Shown: positions 1-9,502 of the stretch, in pieces
Layout: each line of letters begins with the position of its first letter
Position numbering within the stretch: position 1 is the first letter of the stretch
Origin: Thermomucor indicae-seudaticae
Taxonomy: Eukaryota > Mucoromycota > Mucoromycetes > Mucorales > Lichtheimiaceae
NCBI GenBank assembly: GCA_000787465.1
Contig: JSYX01000168.1
Coordinates: 1 to 31,746, forward strand
Direction: 5' to 3'
Length of the DNA stretch: 31,746 bases
The notes under the pieces: model-generated
What the model saw: only the letters and a program-made list of their open reading frames with translations
Database searches by the model: none
Told to the model about the DNA's origin: nothing
Made by a program: the position numbers and the translations under genes

Positions 1-113
1 CACACGTGTGGAGTCCCATCGTATCTTTCCGGTTACCTGTTCTAATTCATCCACCTTTTATCCATCCCATCCATCAACTTATACGACATGATGGATGCTT
101 GTTTCGAAAATGA
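1..113. other. short flank with no gene
   Basis: No convincing open frame or RNA. It lies downstream of the broken transposon gene that ends near 114. Confidence 0.5.
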
Positions 114-2540
114 TTATCGCGTCAGTTCATCTCGAACTTTCCTCGGTACATCTTTCAGCGGCCCGCACTCCTCTTCGTCCAGAAAACTGATAACGTTATT
201 TATGTGCCGAATTTTTGCCCCTGCAGTGAATTGAGGTGCTGAGGCTTCGTCTGTTGCGTCTTCAACAAGTGCTGCAATTTCGCTGTCAGCTTCACGGGTC
301 GCACTTGTCTATCCTACGTGTTAACAAAATACCGGTTCGTTTCATACCCGCCCTTTTGCAACCCTCGGGTTTTGCAACGAAATTTCAGGGAATCGATATG
401 CTGCAAAAAGCGAGGGATCACTGTTTGTAGACGCATGCTACTGTTCATGGCCCTCTTGAAGACTTTTGAATTGTAGTTCCTCAGCCGCCCCTCCAGTTGC
501 ATCGTCTCATTGTTATTTAGGTAGCGGCACAGTTCGCTCACCAGATACTTGATGATACCAAGCATCATGGTGTGTAGTAATCTCCACTGAGCAATATTTC
601 GTAATATCGAAAGATTCCAGTTGGAGTAGCACCTCACCACCTGTATTCTTGTATCCAAGCTCAGAAGGCCTGGTGGATATGCTCCATTCCAGAGCTGCAC
701 ACCTCTTGTCAGGTCCAGATCGTGATCCAGACAAGCTGTGTCGGATGGCTGCCGAACTTCTGCACGGTGGTCTTCATTTTGCGCTCTCTCGTTCCTGAGT
801 TTCTTGAGGAAAAAACACTTCCCGCACGGGAAGATGGAGGAGAGTCCCTTATTGCAGGTGAGCTCTGCGTGTCTTGGGTTATCCGCCGACATAAAGTTCA
901 GTGGTGCAACGACTAGAACCATCTCACCGTTTTAGGCATCATACATCTGCACACCCTTTTCCAAATCTTTCAAGCCTTCAACTATGTCCGGTAGCATTCC
1001 CAATGCAGTCAGTCGGTTGTGGTCGCAGATTAGGTGCGTGTTTTCCCTTTTGTTGCGTTCTTCCAGAGGAAGAGCGGCAGGGACCATAGGCCAACTATCA
1101 AACTTATTCCATTTTTTGGATAAGTTTCCGCTTGTATCGTTAGTGAACAGATTTAACGGTACAATCCGGACCTTGGTTTGGTTGCTGATAGATGTAATAT
1201 ACCGATAACGAATGCCAACGTCAGGGTGGTCAGGGAGAAAGACAGACTCAAGCGACCCAGTCGGCTCTAGAAGTAAAGTCTGTCTGTCGACTCTGATCGC
1301 GAAATGGTCGTACTGCTGCCACACTAAATTCAGAACTGCCACATAAAGGTCTTCTACTTGCAACGAAGTGTACAGAAATTGATGAGAATTGGTGACGTAT
1401 GGTAACGCGAAGAACCACTCATCATTTCTGCTGGTGAAGGCAACGTTCTGAAAATATTCCACACGGCATGCATCCGCTTTATTGATTCCGTTTTCGGTGT
1501 AGAAGGCAGCCAACTTGTACAATACGTAAGGATCATCTTTTTTCTGTACAAAGTCACCAATCCAAAACACGTCCCCGGCAACCGTTGTAGCCATGGGATG
1601 TTGGAAAATGGGCGAGTTTCGCCATTTGTATCCTTGTGTTAGCGAAATTCTCTGATCTGGAGAACGATCCGGGAGAGCGCTGAGACTCTTTGAGATGCTA
1701 GGGTTCGCCATTAGATGCTTCAGCAACTCAGAAGGCTTATGCATGTACAGATCGATTTCGTTTGCTGTCGCGTTGGCATTAGCGGATCTCACAGGGACGG
1801 TTTTCCGTATCTTCGACACGCGGACAGTTGGCATCCTATTATTTACAGCCGCCGTATAATTCATTGCCCAATTTAAGGATGGAGCTTGCAACGTCGGATC
1901 CTCTCGCGCCATCACAAGGACATCTTCAATTAAATCCAAAATTTGCTTTTTTACATGACGTGAACTTAGACGATCATCGCCCTCAAAAAAGCGCACAGGC
2001 GGAACTCAAGCCTGTTCGAATGGATAATATGGATTCCTCTGTCGCGCATAAGTTTCTGTCAAGTTGATCGTAGCTTCTCCAGCTAGATCCATTTTGACCA
2101 CCGGTTCACCGGCTTCAAACTCTTCGTCTGCGTCATCATCAGTCTCATCCTCCTCCTCAACTGAACCCTGAGGATGTTCTCTCGCCAGCCGGAAAACATC
2201 CACCGCATATCCTGCTTCGTCGTCGCTTTCGTCACTGCTATCGTCGCCCGAAAGGTTGCCCGTACCGACGACGACATCATTCGATTGATCAAGCTCCATC
2301 GCACCAGAAATGGACGGCTGCTGCTCACCGGCATTAGCAGCCAACGAGACAACCTCGTCATTTACGGGCAGCGCTGAACTCGAAGGTCCAGCTGATCCTT
2401 CCGACCGCGACGATTGTGCAGGCGGTGCAGCTGATGCGAGCAAGGCCGCACGTTCCTGATGTTCAATAGACGTAATGTGTCTCTCAAAATTCTTTTCGAG
2501 AACCGTGATCCCACAGATGTGGCACTTTTTTAGGGTTAGG
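114..2540 (-). pseudogene. broken transposon gene with N-terminal C2H2 finger
   Basis: Read on the minus strand. The N-terminus has one C2H2 finger (CHICG, then an H-x5-H pair) followed by a Ser/Ala- and Asp/Glu-rich linker. Then comes a long conserved region with VRIVPLNLFTNDTSGN, LICDHNRLTALGMLP, and further on APLNFMSADNPRHAEL with CGKCFF, which looks like a CxxC metal site. This order resembles the large transposon-encoded proteins (tnp2/CACTA- or KDZ-like) common in Mucoromycota; the superfamily assignment is tentative. It is inactivated. A TGA at 2006-2008 interrupts the frame. A TAA at 932-934 interrupts it again, in frame with coding sequence on both sides. Near 305 the frame shifts, after which an open segment (114-303) rich in Glu/Asp continues to TAA. 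The first finger fuses in frame to a Merlin remnant. I find no terminal repeats or target duplication for this element inside the window. Confidence 0.6.
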
Positions 2541-3296
2541 CCTTTGATAAGGATTCCAGACTCTTCCTTGATGCAAGTGGAAAGCAACAATGAAAGGGTG
2601 TCCTCCTTTCGGTCTGGGACGGTTGCCAGAAAGATTTTCCACTCCGGGGTTTTCTCAACGCCGCCTGCGACCTTATGGCCTTTGCCGGGTTTTCTCTTTT
2701 CAAATTTGCTTTTGTCGACTTCGACAACGATAGGACGACCTTCGGAATCCACGCCCCCTAAGGAAAGCAATGTTCAGAAAGAAGTGAATATCTTAGGTCA
2801 AACGTAGTCCTACCGATCGTCATGTCTTCCATTTTCAGATCCGCCTCTATAAGCATATAAATCCGACGTATGATACCGCGCACGGTTTGGGGATGGAGAG
2901 TCGTGATCTGAACGATGGCGTTCTGAGCTATGTCCAACAAGAAGCAGTACAGGACGAGCATAATCCAGTGCAGTGGGGCTGTCAGACCGGAAAAGAAGGA
3001 ATTCTCACGCATGGATTTAACGCAGCGGCCACAACAATTACGTTTACCGCAGCGCCAATAGTGTCCGTTTTCGTCCGAATAATTTGCCTTCATTTCTGCA
3101 CCGTTGGGACACTTGGGAGGACTCGTTTCATACACACCGTGCTCCAAAAGCCAGCTACAGAAGATAACAGTTACACACTAGAAAGGCACACCCGCGATTA
3201 GTCCCGGCGAACTTACGTGGAGGTCGACTTGGGGTTCTTAAAGGTGTTGGCAAAGAGGAAAACGTCGGGGATGCTTGAGACGCACAAGTTGCACAT
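2541..3296 (-). pseudogene. Merlin/ISXO2-type transposase, 3' truncated
   Basis: Three exons on the minus strand: 3217-3296, 2814-3154 and 2757 down to about 2541. The introns, 62 nt (3155-3216) and 56 nt (2758-2813), are GT-AG and restore a single frame. Exon 2 carries a zinc ribbon (CPNG, then WRCGKRNC) followed by an Arg/Ser and Phe-rich segment; exon 3 starts the DDE domain with IGGVDSEGRP and VVEVDKSKFEKRK, where the Asp of EVDKSKF would be the first catalytic acid. This is the layout of Merlin/IS1016/ISXO2 transposases, which have about 300 residues. The second Asp and the final catalytic residue are absent: after DTLSLLLSTCIKEESG the frame passes directly into the C2H2 gene of another element. 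It should therefore be inactive. A TATAAAAG sits 62 bp upstream of the chosen ATG at 3296. The start is inferred from the splice model, so a longer N-terminus is possible. Confidence 0.78.
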
Positions 3297-3357
3297 GACT
3301 ATGGGTAATAGAAGACAAAAGCAAAAAATACCAGCATGCAAAAAATGATTTGCCCCT

Positions 3358-3365
3358 CTTTTATA
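3358..3365 (-). promoter_or_regulatory. TATA box of the Merlin remnant
   Basis: Minus-strand TATAAAAG about 62 bp upstream of the proposed ATG. A palindromic GATATC cluster lies further upstream (about 3417-3430). Confidence 0.35.
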
Positions 3366-3932
3366 ATACTGCAAGCGGAGTTTCACCGTGGGAAACTGCA
3401 CTTTCAGGGCATCATCTGATATCAGATATCGGACATGGGCGCCGAAGATGCCACAAAAAAGTTTCCCCACTTTTCCATAACAATCCCCGAATGATTATCA
3501 ACTCGGGCTTAGCTTATCTGCACGAAAAATCGGAGGAAGATTTAAAAAATATTTCATGCATCCATAGGTGGGGTCAAAAATACTCAGTGTATGAAACAAA
3601 ATATACGCACCACAGCATTTGAACCCGCAGCCCTCCGACTGCTAGCCCCACACCATATCCACTACACGATCACTGCGCAGCTTGCCGAGCATGTCAGTCT
3701 ATTGTATACATCGTCATTCCCTGTGGGAAAACGGTCTTCTGCCACTTGCCTTTGCGGTAAGCCACTGCCTCAGCGGACTGAGGGACGCACGCTCAAATAC
3801 TCTGCACTGGTATCATTGGCACTTGGACGCATAACGACCAATTATTGTCAGAATATGCGCGATTGCTCAGTGAAAGTCATACAAATTCGAACTCCGACCC
3901 TTGTCGCATCGTACTCTCGGGTCTCTATTTGC

Positions 3933-4504
3933 CTAGGAAAATGAAAACGCCGCTGTACGCGCGCTATTTCCTTTAACATATATCATATATAGGTGTGGAT
4001 AGTTAAATTCGCACAGATCCCCTTCTTTGTGCTCCTCCTGTCCGATACCAATTGTGCTGTAGGAATCGTTCCGCGCATATACGGAATATAGGTTAGATTC
4101 GTTACCTGTTTCTTTACACACAATATGGCGAAAAGGCAATTCCTCAATGTTTTGATTGGTTATTTTACAATGTAGAAGGCTGCCCATCAAGCGACCATCC
4201 GGTGAAGAAGACACTTTATACTGTACATTTGGTGAGTCTTGTATAGAAAGAGTGTGCCGTATGTCGCTCACATAATGGTTTAAGAACGGAATTCCTTCGA
4301 ATATGACAGATACACTCTAAGCGTGACAAGAAGTTTTGGTTCCCTCGCCTTCGACGCAAACTGCTGCCATAGCCATTTTATCCGGACGTCAAAAAGATAA
4401 GTCATGAAGTACCTGCTGTGTTGTGCAAGAAAAGCATCGTGGCAAGTACACATGAACCCTGCCCTACGCCGGAGAAATTCGCTGGCTGCTTGTTCAGCTA
4501 TCAC
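3933..4504 (-). pseudogene. degraded coding fragments, perhaps transposon C-terminus
   Basis: Two adjacent open segments lie on the minus strand in different frames: 4280-4504 (74 codons) and 3933 to about 4310. The second reads naturally from FEGIPFLNHY through SDIRHTLSIQD to FRHIVCKETGN and CEFNYPHLYMI, with protein-like composition. I do not recognise a named domain. The general look resembles the C-terminal region of the large Mucoromycota transposon proteins, of which a broken copy lies at 114-2540, but that is inference. A frame change between the two parts, or an unseen intron, means it cannot be read as one intact protein. No start codon is assigned. Confidence 0.3.
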
Positions 4505-5930
4505 CGTCCATCCGGGAGTGGGAAGTTGTCTTCCTCCTCTTGCACATAAAGTAGCCTGTTGCCTAAAGAGCGGACCTAACTGTCTGTAGGGAGGCCTGTT
4601 ACAAGTTGTTTTGTGCGGCAGGCGGCATGCAGCATTTTCGCATCAAAATTATTCAGCATACTGCTATGACTACCGTGAAGGTACCCATATAGGATGCATT
4701 GCTTTCATCTAGCTAAGCAATGCTGCATAGATTCAATGCAAATATTCGCAAGCTGGAGATGTTGTGTTGCACATCGCCCTCTTCTCATAAACTATGCCAT
4801 TCGCTTCCATCCTATTCGGTGCTAAACAAGGAAATGTAACGGAAGTACGCAGGAGGAAGCTGCTCCTAGCATGTGGTATCACATCTATCGAACTCTCCTA
4901 AACCACTACAGTGAACCCCCCTTAATTTCAAGGAACCCGTGGACGTGGCTAACCTTGAAAATAAGAGGAGCTTGAAATTAACGGGCTCCTGACGGTTAAT
5001 ACGCACAATCTGTGAGAAAGATCCTGTATTTAAGAATTGAAAGACCGCAAATGCTTTTAGCCTCGAACTCTGCCCTTTTCTGACAACATTCTTTCCAGTT
5101 TTCTCTCTTCGCCAGAGAACATTACGTGTGCACAATTAGTTTCAGCGTCTCACAACTTCGTCACAGACTTCAACACAACATTTGTTCGCTTGTGTTGCAA
5201 ATCCCGCAACTTGGATGTCGCTGAATTGCCAAAAGCGAGATGACGTTGACAAACATTGCGAAGAATCGTTTTGCTAGTCCGGAAACATATGTTCGCAGCA
5301 GCAACATAAATGCGTTCGATGCCTATGGACTTTTGCGGGTGGTCAGATTTGCGCGGAAGAACAATTACGTCATGCTTTGCGCCTCTCCGAAATGAACATT
5401 GGGTATCTGGGTCACATGTGTACTCAGGAAGGGCCGGCTCTAGAGTGATGCTGTTCAGGTGGGTTAAAGACTGGACACAAGGAAAATTGGGCGGTCTTTC
5501 ATTTGTTAATTCCATATGGTAGATAAGGACTGTCGTTGTCTTCGGCCAGCATGAAAGTAGTAGAACGATAAGTATGGTGTGTACCTCTGAAACTGCATAC
5601 AGAGCTGTTGCAACATGGAGATAAACATTTTACAAATTGCGGAAGGCCGGGAAGTTGCATTGGCTTTATATATTTTCAGTGATTCCTGAAATTCGGTTGC
5701 AATAGGCGGCGCTGCGATAGGCGGGGTGCCGCTGTATACGTTCGAGCAACTCGCAAACTGGCTAGATGCAGAGCGCGTCCATTTTGGGCCTCTCAAGACC
5801 CATCGAGTAAACTAGTCTCCCAAAAGGGTCGGTGGTTGTGGGTTTGTAATGAAGAAGCAGTAGGCAAAAGTACAACAGAACGTCACTGCGTAATCTAACC
5901 TTTGTTGCTTTCCCCTCTAGGGACTCTTTC
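4505..5930. other. intergenic stretch with one pogo-like end
   Basis: Apart from the repeat at 4905-4985, I see only weak open frames. The longest is on the minus strand at 5150-5515 (121 codons); it has no recognisable motif and I did not accept it as a gene. Composition and position fit further decayed mobile DNA. Confidence 0.35.
4905..4985. repeat. single terminus of a pogo/Tigger-like element
   Basis: A TA dinucleotide (4905-4906) is followed by CAGTGAACCCCCCTTAATTT, and the 11-mer TTAATTTCAAG (4922-4932) returns inverted as CTTGAAATTAA (4971-4981). A TA target with CAGT-type ends and subterminal inverted copies is the usual design of Tc1/mariner-pogo ends. I found no convincing partner end in the window, so it is either a solo end or a diverged element. 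Confidence 0.35.
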
Positions 5931-5935
5931 AGAGA

Positions 5936-7325
5936 GCGATGCTTTTTCCCGCTCTCACTGCAAGAATACCAAAGGCGACTGGGTGAACGTGGGCTACGTG
6001 CGTTACTTGTGAACCACCTAATTGAAAACAGGTCGCACAAAACGCGCAAAAAGGTCATAAGGGCCCAAACAAAATTTGGAGTCAAAACCATGCGCTACGG
6101 TATTGATACTATACTTAAGGATCGATAGCGAAAGGGCACCGAGTTCCAGGGGATCTATGCCCAGTACTGGAGCGGAAGGGAGATGCGTAGCCGCACCTAC
6201 CATGCCTTCAACCGGCTTAATAAGATTGGGTGGTCCTACGTTGAGCAGCGAGCAGAGGAGGTATATACTTCTGTAGATCATCCTACGTTGCTGGAAACTC
6301 TGACTGACAGCTCCAGAATGGACAGTTGCTATATCAGTCCAAACAGGAGACCAGCGCGCCAGAATACAGAGTCCAAACAGCATTGGGAATACTGAAAGAC
6401 CTCAATGCTCCAGAGGATATCCTCAGTGGGACAAGCGCTGTCATTGACCTGACCTTGCCAGGGATGAAGGTCGTTTTGGAAAATCTGGCTAGTGGAGGCG
6501 AGCTGGAAGAAGTGACCAATGTTTTTCCACGCGAACGACGCGAAAGCCCTCAGTACAAAAAGTTTCGCAAACGTGTCGAGAAGGCTGAAGCATCGACGAA
6601 TCAGATAAGGCTAGCTATTGACAGGCAGTACTTTATGAAAGAGGCCTTTGGTCCGCTAAAGCACGAAGATTTCGACAGCCTCCGATTTCTCCTGCACCAC
6701 TTTAAGTAGATCGGAGTTTTTATCTGGATCAGGCACTTACGCTCGTTTTAGCCTTCGAATTCTGGAATCCCCAGTATCACCAATGAAGACAGGGACTCGT
6801 GAAAGAACAATAGCAGTCAACACAACGATCCCGATCATTAATACTCTCTTCTCCAAATGGACCAACCTCGTAGAGATGAAATGGTAAATATGCGTAAAAT
6901 TTTCTGCGTCAAGCCACGGATGTTAACAAGATTTTTCAAGGCTCGAAGTCAACAATGACTTCATCGCCGAAACGAAAACTGACGGGCTGGTGCTAAAAGC
7001 TGGGCGCGAGCGGCTTCCATTGGTGGTTGTTGAGTTCGCTTGGGGTTTGGCACTCATGGCCAATTGAAGCTGCAGGACGATACGTCGAAAATTTACAAGT
7101 GCTCGGAAGCAGTCTTGCAGCACATTCGGAGCCAGAGTGCAGATGTCTTGAGCAGTATTTAGATCGTTATATTTTATGGTATGCATTACGTCTTTTGATC
7201 TCGCATAAAGCTTACTCAAATAATCGCAGAGCAAAGAGTCTACTTCGAGAGCTTCCACCTACTTGCAACAAAAGACCTGTATGTACGTCAACGACAAGTG
7301 GAGGTATGACGTACAACATGAGGCA
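5936..7325 (+). pseudogene. broken multi-exon gene of a probable Mucoromycota-specific family
   Basis: Four exon-like blocks join in frame through GT-AG introns of 50, 46 and 57 nt: about 5936-6260, 6311-6705, 6752-6883, and 6941 onward. The first block is basic and helical. Block 3 has RERTIAVNTTIPIINTLFSKW. Block 4 continues with WLEVNNDFIAETKTDGLVL and LPLVVVEF, then, after a frame change near 7045, with LKLQDDTSKIYKCSEAVLQH. The order acidic residue, then beta strand with Glu, then long helix recalls PD-(D/E)XK-like nucleases, but I cannot place it in a named family. Damage: TAG at 6126-6128, a frameshift near 7045, TAG at 7160-7162 and TGA at 7196-7198. The exact 5' end is unknown. Similar hypothetical proteins are, to my knowledge, abundant in Mucoromycota. 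Confidence 0.55.
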
Positions 7326-8858
7326 TCAGTGAGATCGTCCTCTGACACTGTGTAATAGCTCGATATTTCTACGACGCCAAGGCAATTAAAAGCCTTTGCA
7401 AAGCAGTTTAATGACGTGCTGCTTTGGAGGGAGGCAGTTACAGTACTCGCGCGATATATCGATAGGGTCCGTGACGGAAAAATGTGATCGCTATATCAAG
7501 ATTATCGTTATATCAAGTGGACATACGCCTGGAAAAAGCAAATCCGTGATTGAAGAGGTCGATCGGTATATCGAGAATATCAATTTATCAAATATCGATA
7601 TATCGCGCGGGTACTGTATCAGCAAAGCAAATGAAAAATGCCATTTCGAGAAATTGCAAATACTCCTATAACCATGTTTCGTTCTTCCCCGTTTCTGCAT
7701 TGCTTTTTCAGAATTTACCCACTTGTTCATGTCGGTTGGTGTATACAAGACATGGCTGGCTTCTGCTGATGTTCAGACACTCGCAGGCTCTCTCATAGCT
7801 TCCTACCTTCACGTCTCTCTTACATGATTGTGAGTTATTGCTTGAGCCACCTCGCTTTATCTGGCGGGACGCATGCAGGCACAGAAAGCCTTCCTTCTGG
7901 AATGTACAATGAAACACAGACATGCCAGCCACAGGCGAATGACATCTGCCACCGTGACAAAGCGAATCAAGGGGGGCTACAGATCCGTTTGTTGTAAATC
8001 ATGTCGGGCAGCACACGGTATCAGTGAATTCTCAACTGAAGGAGCCAATGCTGCTAAATAAAAGCGGCCCACAAGGAGCATTCGAATAGAAAGGCGAAGC
8101 TTCTCAAACAACGGGACTACCGATAGTATCATTCGAGGCTCGATCTCAATGGGTGACTCGCATAGGATTTAGGGTACAACAAGATATATTGTTTCCATAG
8201 CGCAAGTCAGTCCATAACATATCTGACCTTCTCGATTTCGACTATCTGGCACGGAGAGTTGCGTTGAAGAGAAATAATGAGCCGGTGCTTCGTCGCTTGT
8301 GACAGTCCGTATCGTTGCTAGTGATAACAGTACGGCAACATTAGAACGAGCTCGCTGTATATGTATGTACGCCAGCGATAAAGGAACTTATACTAGATAA
8401 TCCCTTGCAGTCTTTGCGCGTGACGAGTGACAAATGTACTGTACTGGTATGCCAGTGACGCAGACGTTAATGATGCACGGTGCTGCACGCACAGAAAAAG
8501 ATAAACCTTCTCTGGTTCCACCAACTAGGGCTCAACTTCACTTCAGTCAACATGGTGCCTCGAATTCACTTCGCTTAGTATCTCAACTTGAAAGGATTTC
8601 GTTCGAACTTTAAAGTTCGTGGCGTCTCGTCTTCAGTGCCAAATCCATTAGTAGCAGGGATGTTCTGCTCTTTATACGTACTTGACGAATGGGAATTTTA
8701 TTTATTGTGTGTGTAGGGGAAGGGATCAGAATGCGTGCAGCTAACAAGAATAATGACAATTGAAATCCTCCGTAATAACCCTTGGCCCTTATCCAACAAG
8801 TGCCTGAGGATGGAAAAAAGACGGAAAAGTAGTCTGGATCAATAGACACGAACGCTCT
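7326..8858. other. gene-poor stretch, one MITE
   Basis: Outside the MITE at 7441-7616, I see no coding block with coherent composition or splice signals. The short open frames on both strands look random. Confidence 0.45.
7441..7616. mobile_element. 176-bp MITE, pogo/Tigger type
   Basis: The left end is TA-CAGTACTCGCGCGATATA and so on; the right end, reverse-complemented, matches it over 26 bp including the flanking TA with one mismatch (position 9, T versus C). TA duplications sit at 7439-7440 and 7617-7618. The interior carries several diverged TATATC(A/G) motifs in both orientations and no coding capacity. TA target sites and CAGT ends point to a Tc1/mariner-pogo transposase acting in trans. 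Confidence 0.88.
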
Positions 8859-9365
8859 CTAAGCTCGTGACGGAGGGGAAATCTAGTAGTTTGCGTTGAC
8901 ATGTCAGATGTACGGGTTCCATAGTAATAGGGGGGATTTGCACGCCAGACTATTTACCAGAATAACACCATCGCCACGAACAAACAGCATATCAAAGTTT
9001 CGTTTGACGGTCTACAAGTTGCGCCCATTAATGTCACTGATAGTCATAGTAGAAATGCAAACAAACATACGCGAATGATCTCTTCATAAGTTTCCTCATT
9101 CACATCAACCAGTGTTATAATCTCCTCGACATCGCCAAGGACCATATTCAAGTGACCGTCATATGCCTAAAAGAAACTCGGGTATTGTTGCAGGTTTCTT
9201 TCTGGTGCCAGAGCAAGAAAACGGACGTACATGCAGAATGCCTCGGAGTTCGCGATCGCCTCGAAGTTTTACATAGATCCTCTCATCGAGAGATAGCCGA
9301 ACAAGATCAAGGGGTTCCTCCACAGCACCGAAATCGGCACTGTTTGTGTTGACGACGTCGGTCAT
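8859..9365 (-). CDS. LSM3: U6 snRNA-associated Sm-like protein LSm3
   Basis: Subunit of the Lsm1-7 (cytoplasmic mRNA decay) and Lsm2-8 (nuclear U6 snRNA) heptameric rings. Four exons: 9231-9365, 9071-9166, 8958-9011 and 8859-8882, giving 102 codons plus stop phase-consistently (135+96+54+24 nt), the same length as animal LSM3. Introns are 64, 59 and 75 nt, all GT-AG. Residues 15-45 contain [20 protein letters not shown] and the Sm1 motif; exon 2 has [15 protein letters not shown]; exon 3 has the Sm2 signature [14 protein letters not shown]; the tiny last exon adds ISPPSRA. The start is the ATG directly before [10 protein letters not shown]; an open frame extends upstream but matches nothing in the family. 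The gene diverges from the UBX-domain gene. Confidence 0.95.
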
Positions 9366-9502
9366 GATCCGCGGGGGAAGGAGGGGTTTTCCTAAAAACT
9401 TGCGGCGGTGATGGCTGTTCGGAATAAAGCGCGGATTTTCCGACTGAGGGACGACGGACTTTTTCCGTCCTCTCTCTCTCTCTCTGCTTGAAAGCAAGCA
9501 GC
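9366..9502. promoter_or_regulatory. 137-bp shared promoter of LSM3 and UBX gene
   Basis: The two start codons are only 137 bp apart in divergent orientation, so both promoters and 5' leaders must share this space. It contains a CT microsatellite (about 9471-9486). No TATA box is obvious. Confidence 0.6.

Noticed and set aside
6923..7258. 111-codon minus-strand frame opposite the broken gene
   Set aside because: The plus strand carries the better coding signal with matching splice sites, so this is a shadow.
7965..7985. AAGGGGGGCTACAG as right partner of the pogo end at 4907
   Set aside because: Only partial similarity and no flanking TA in the right place.
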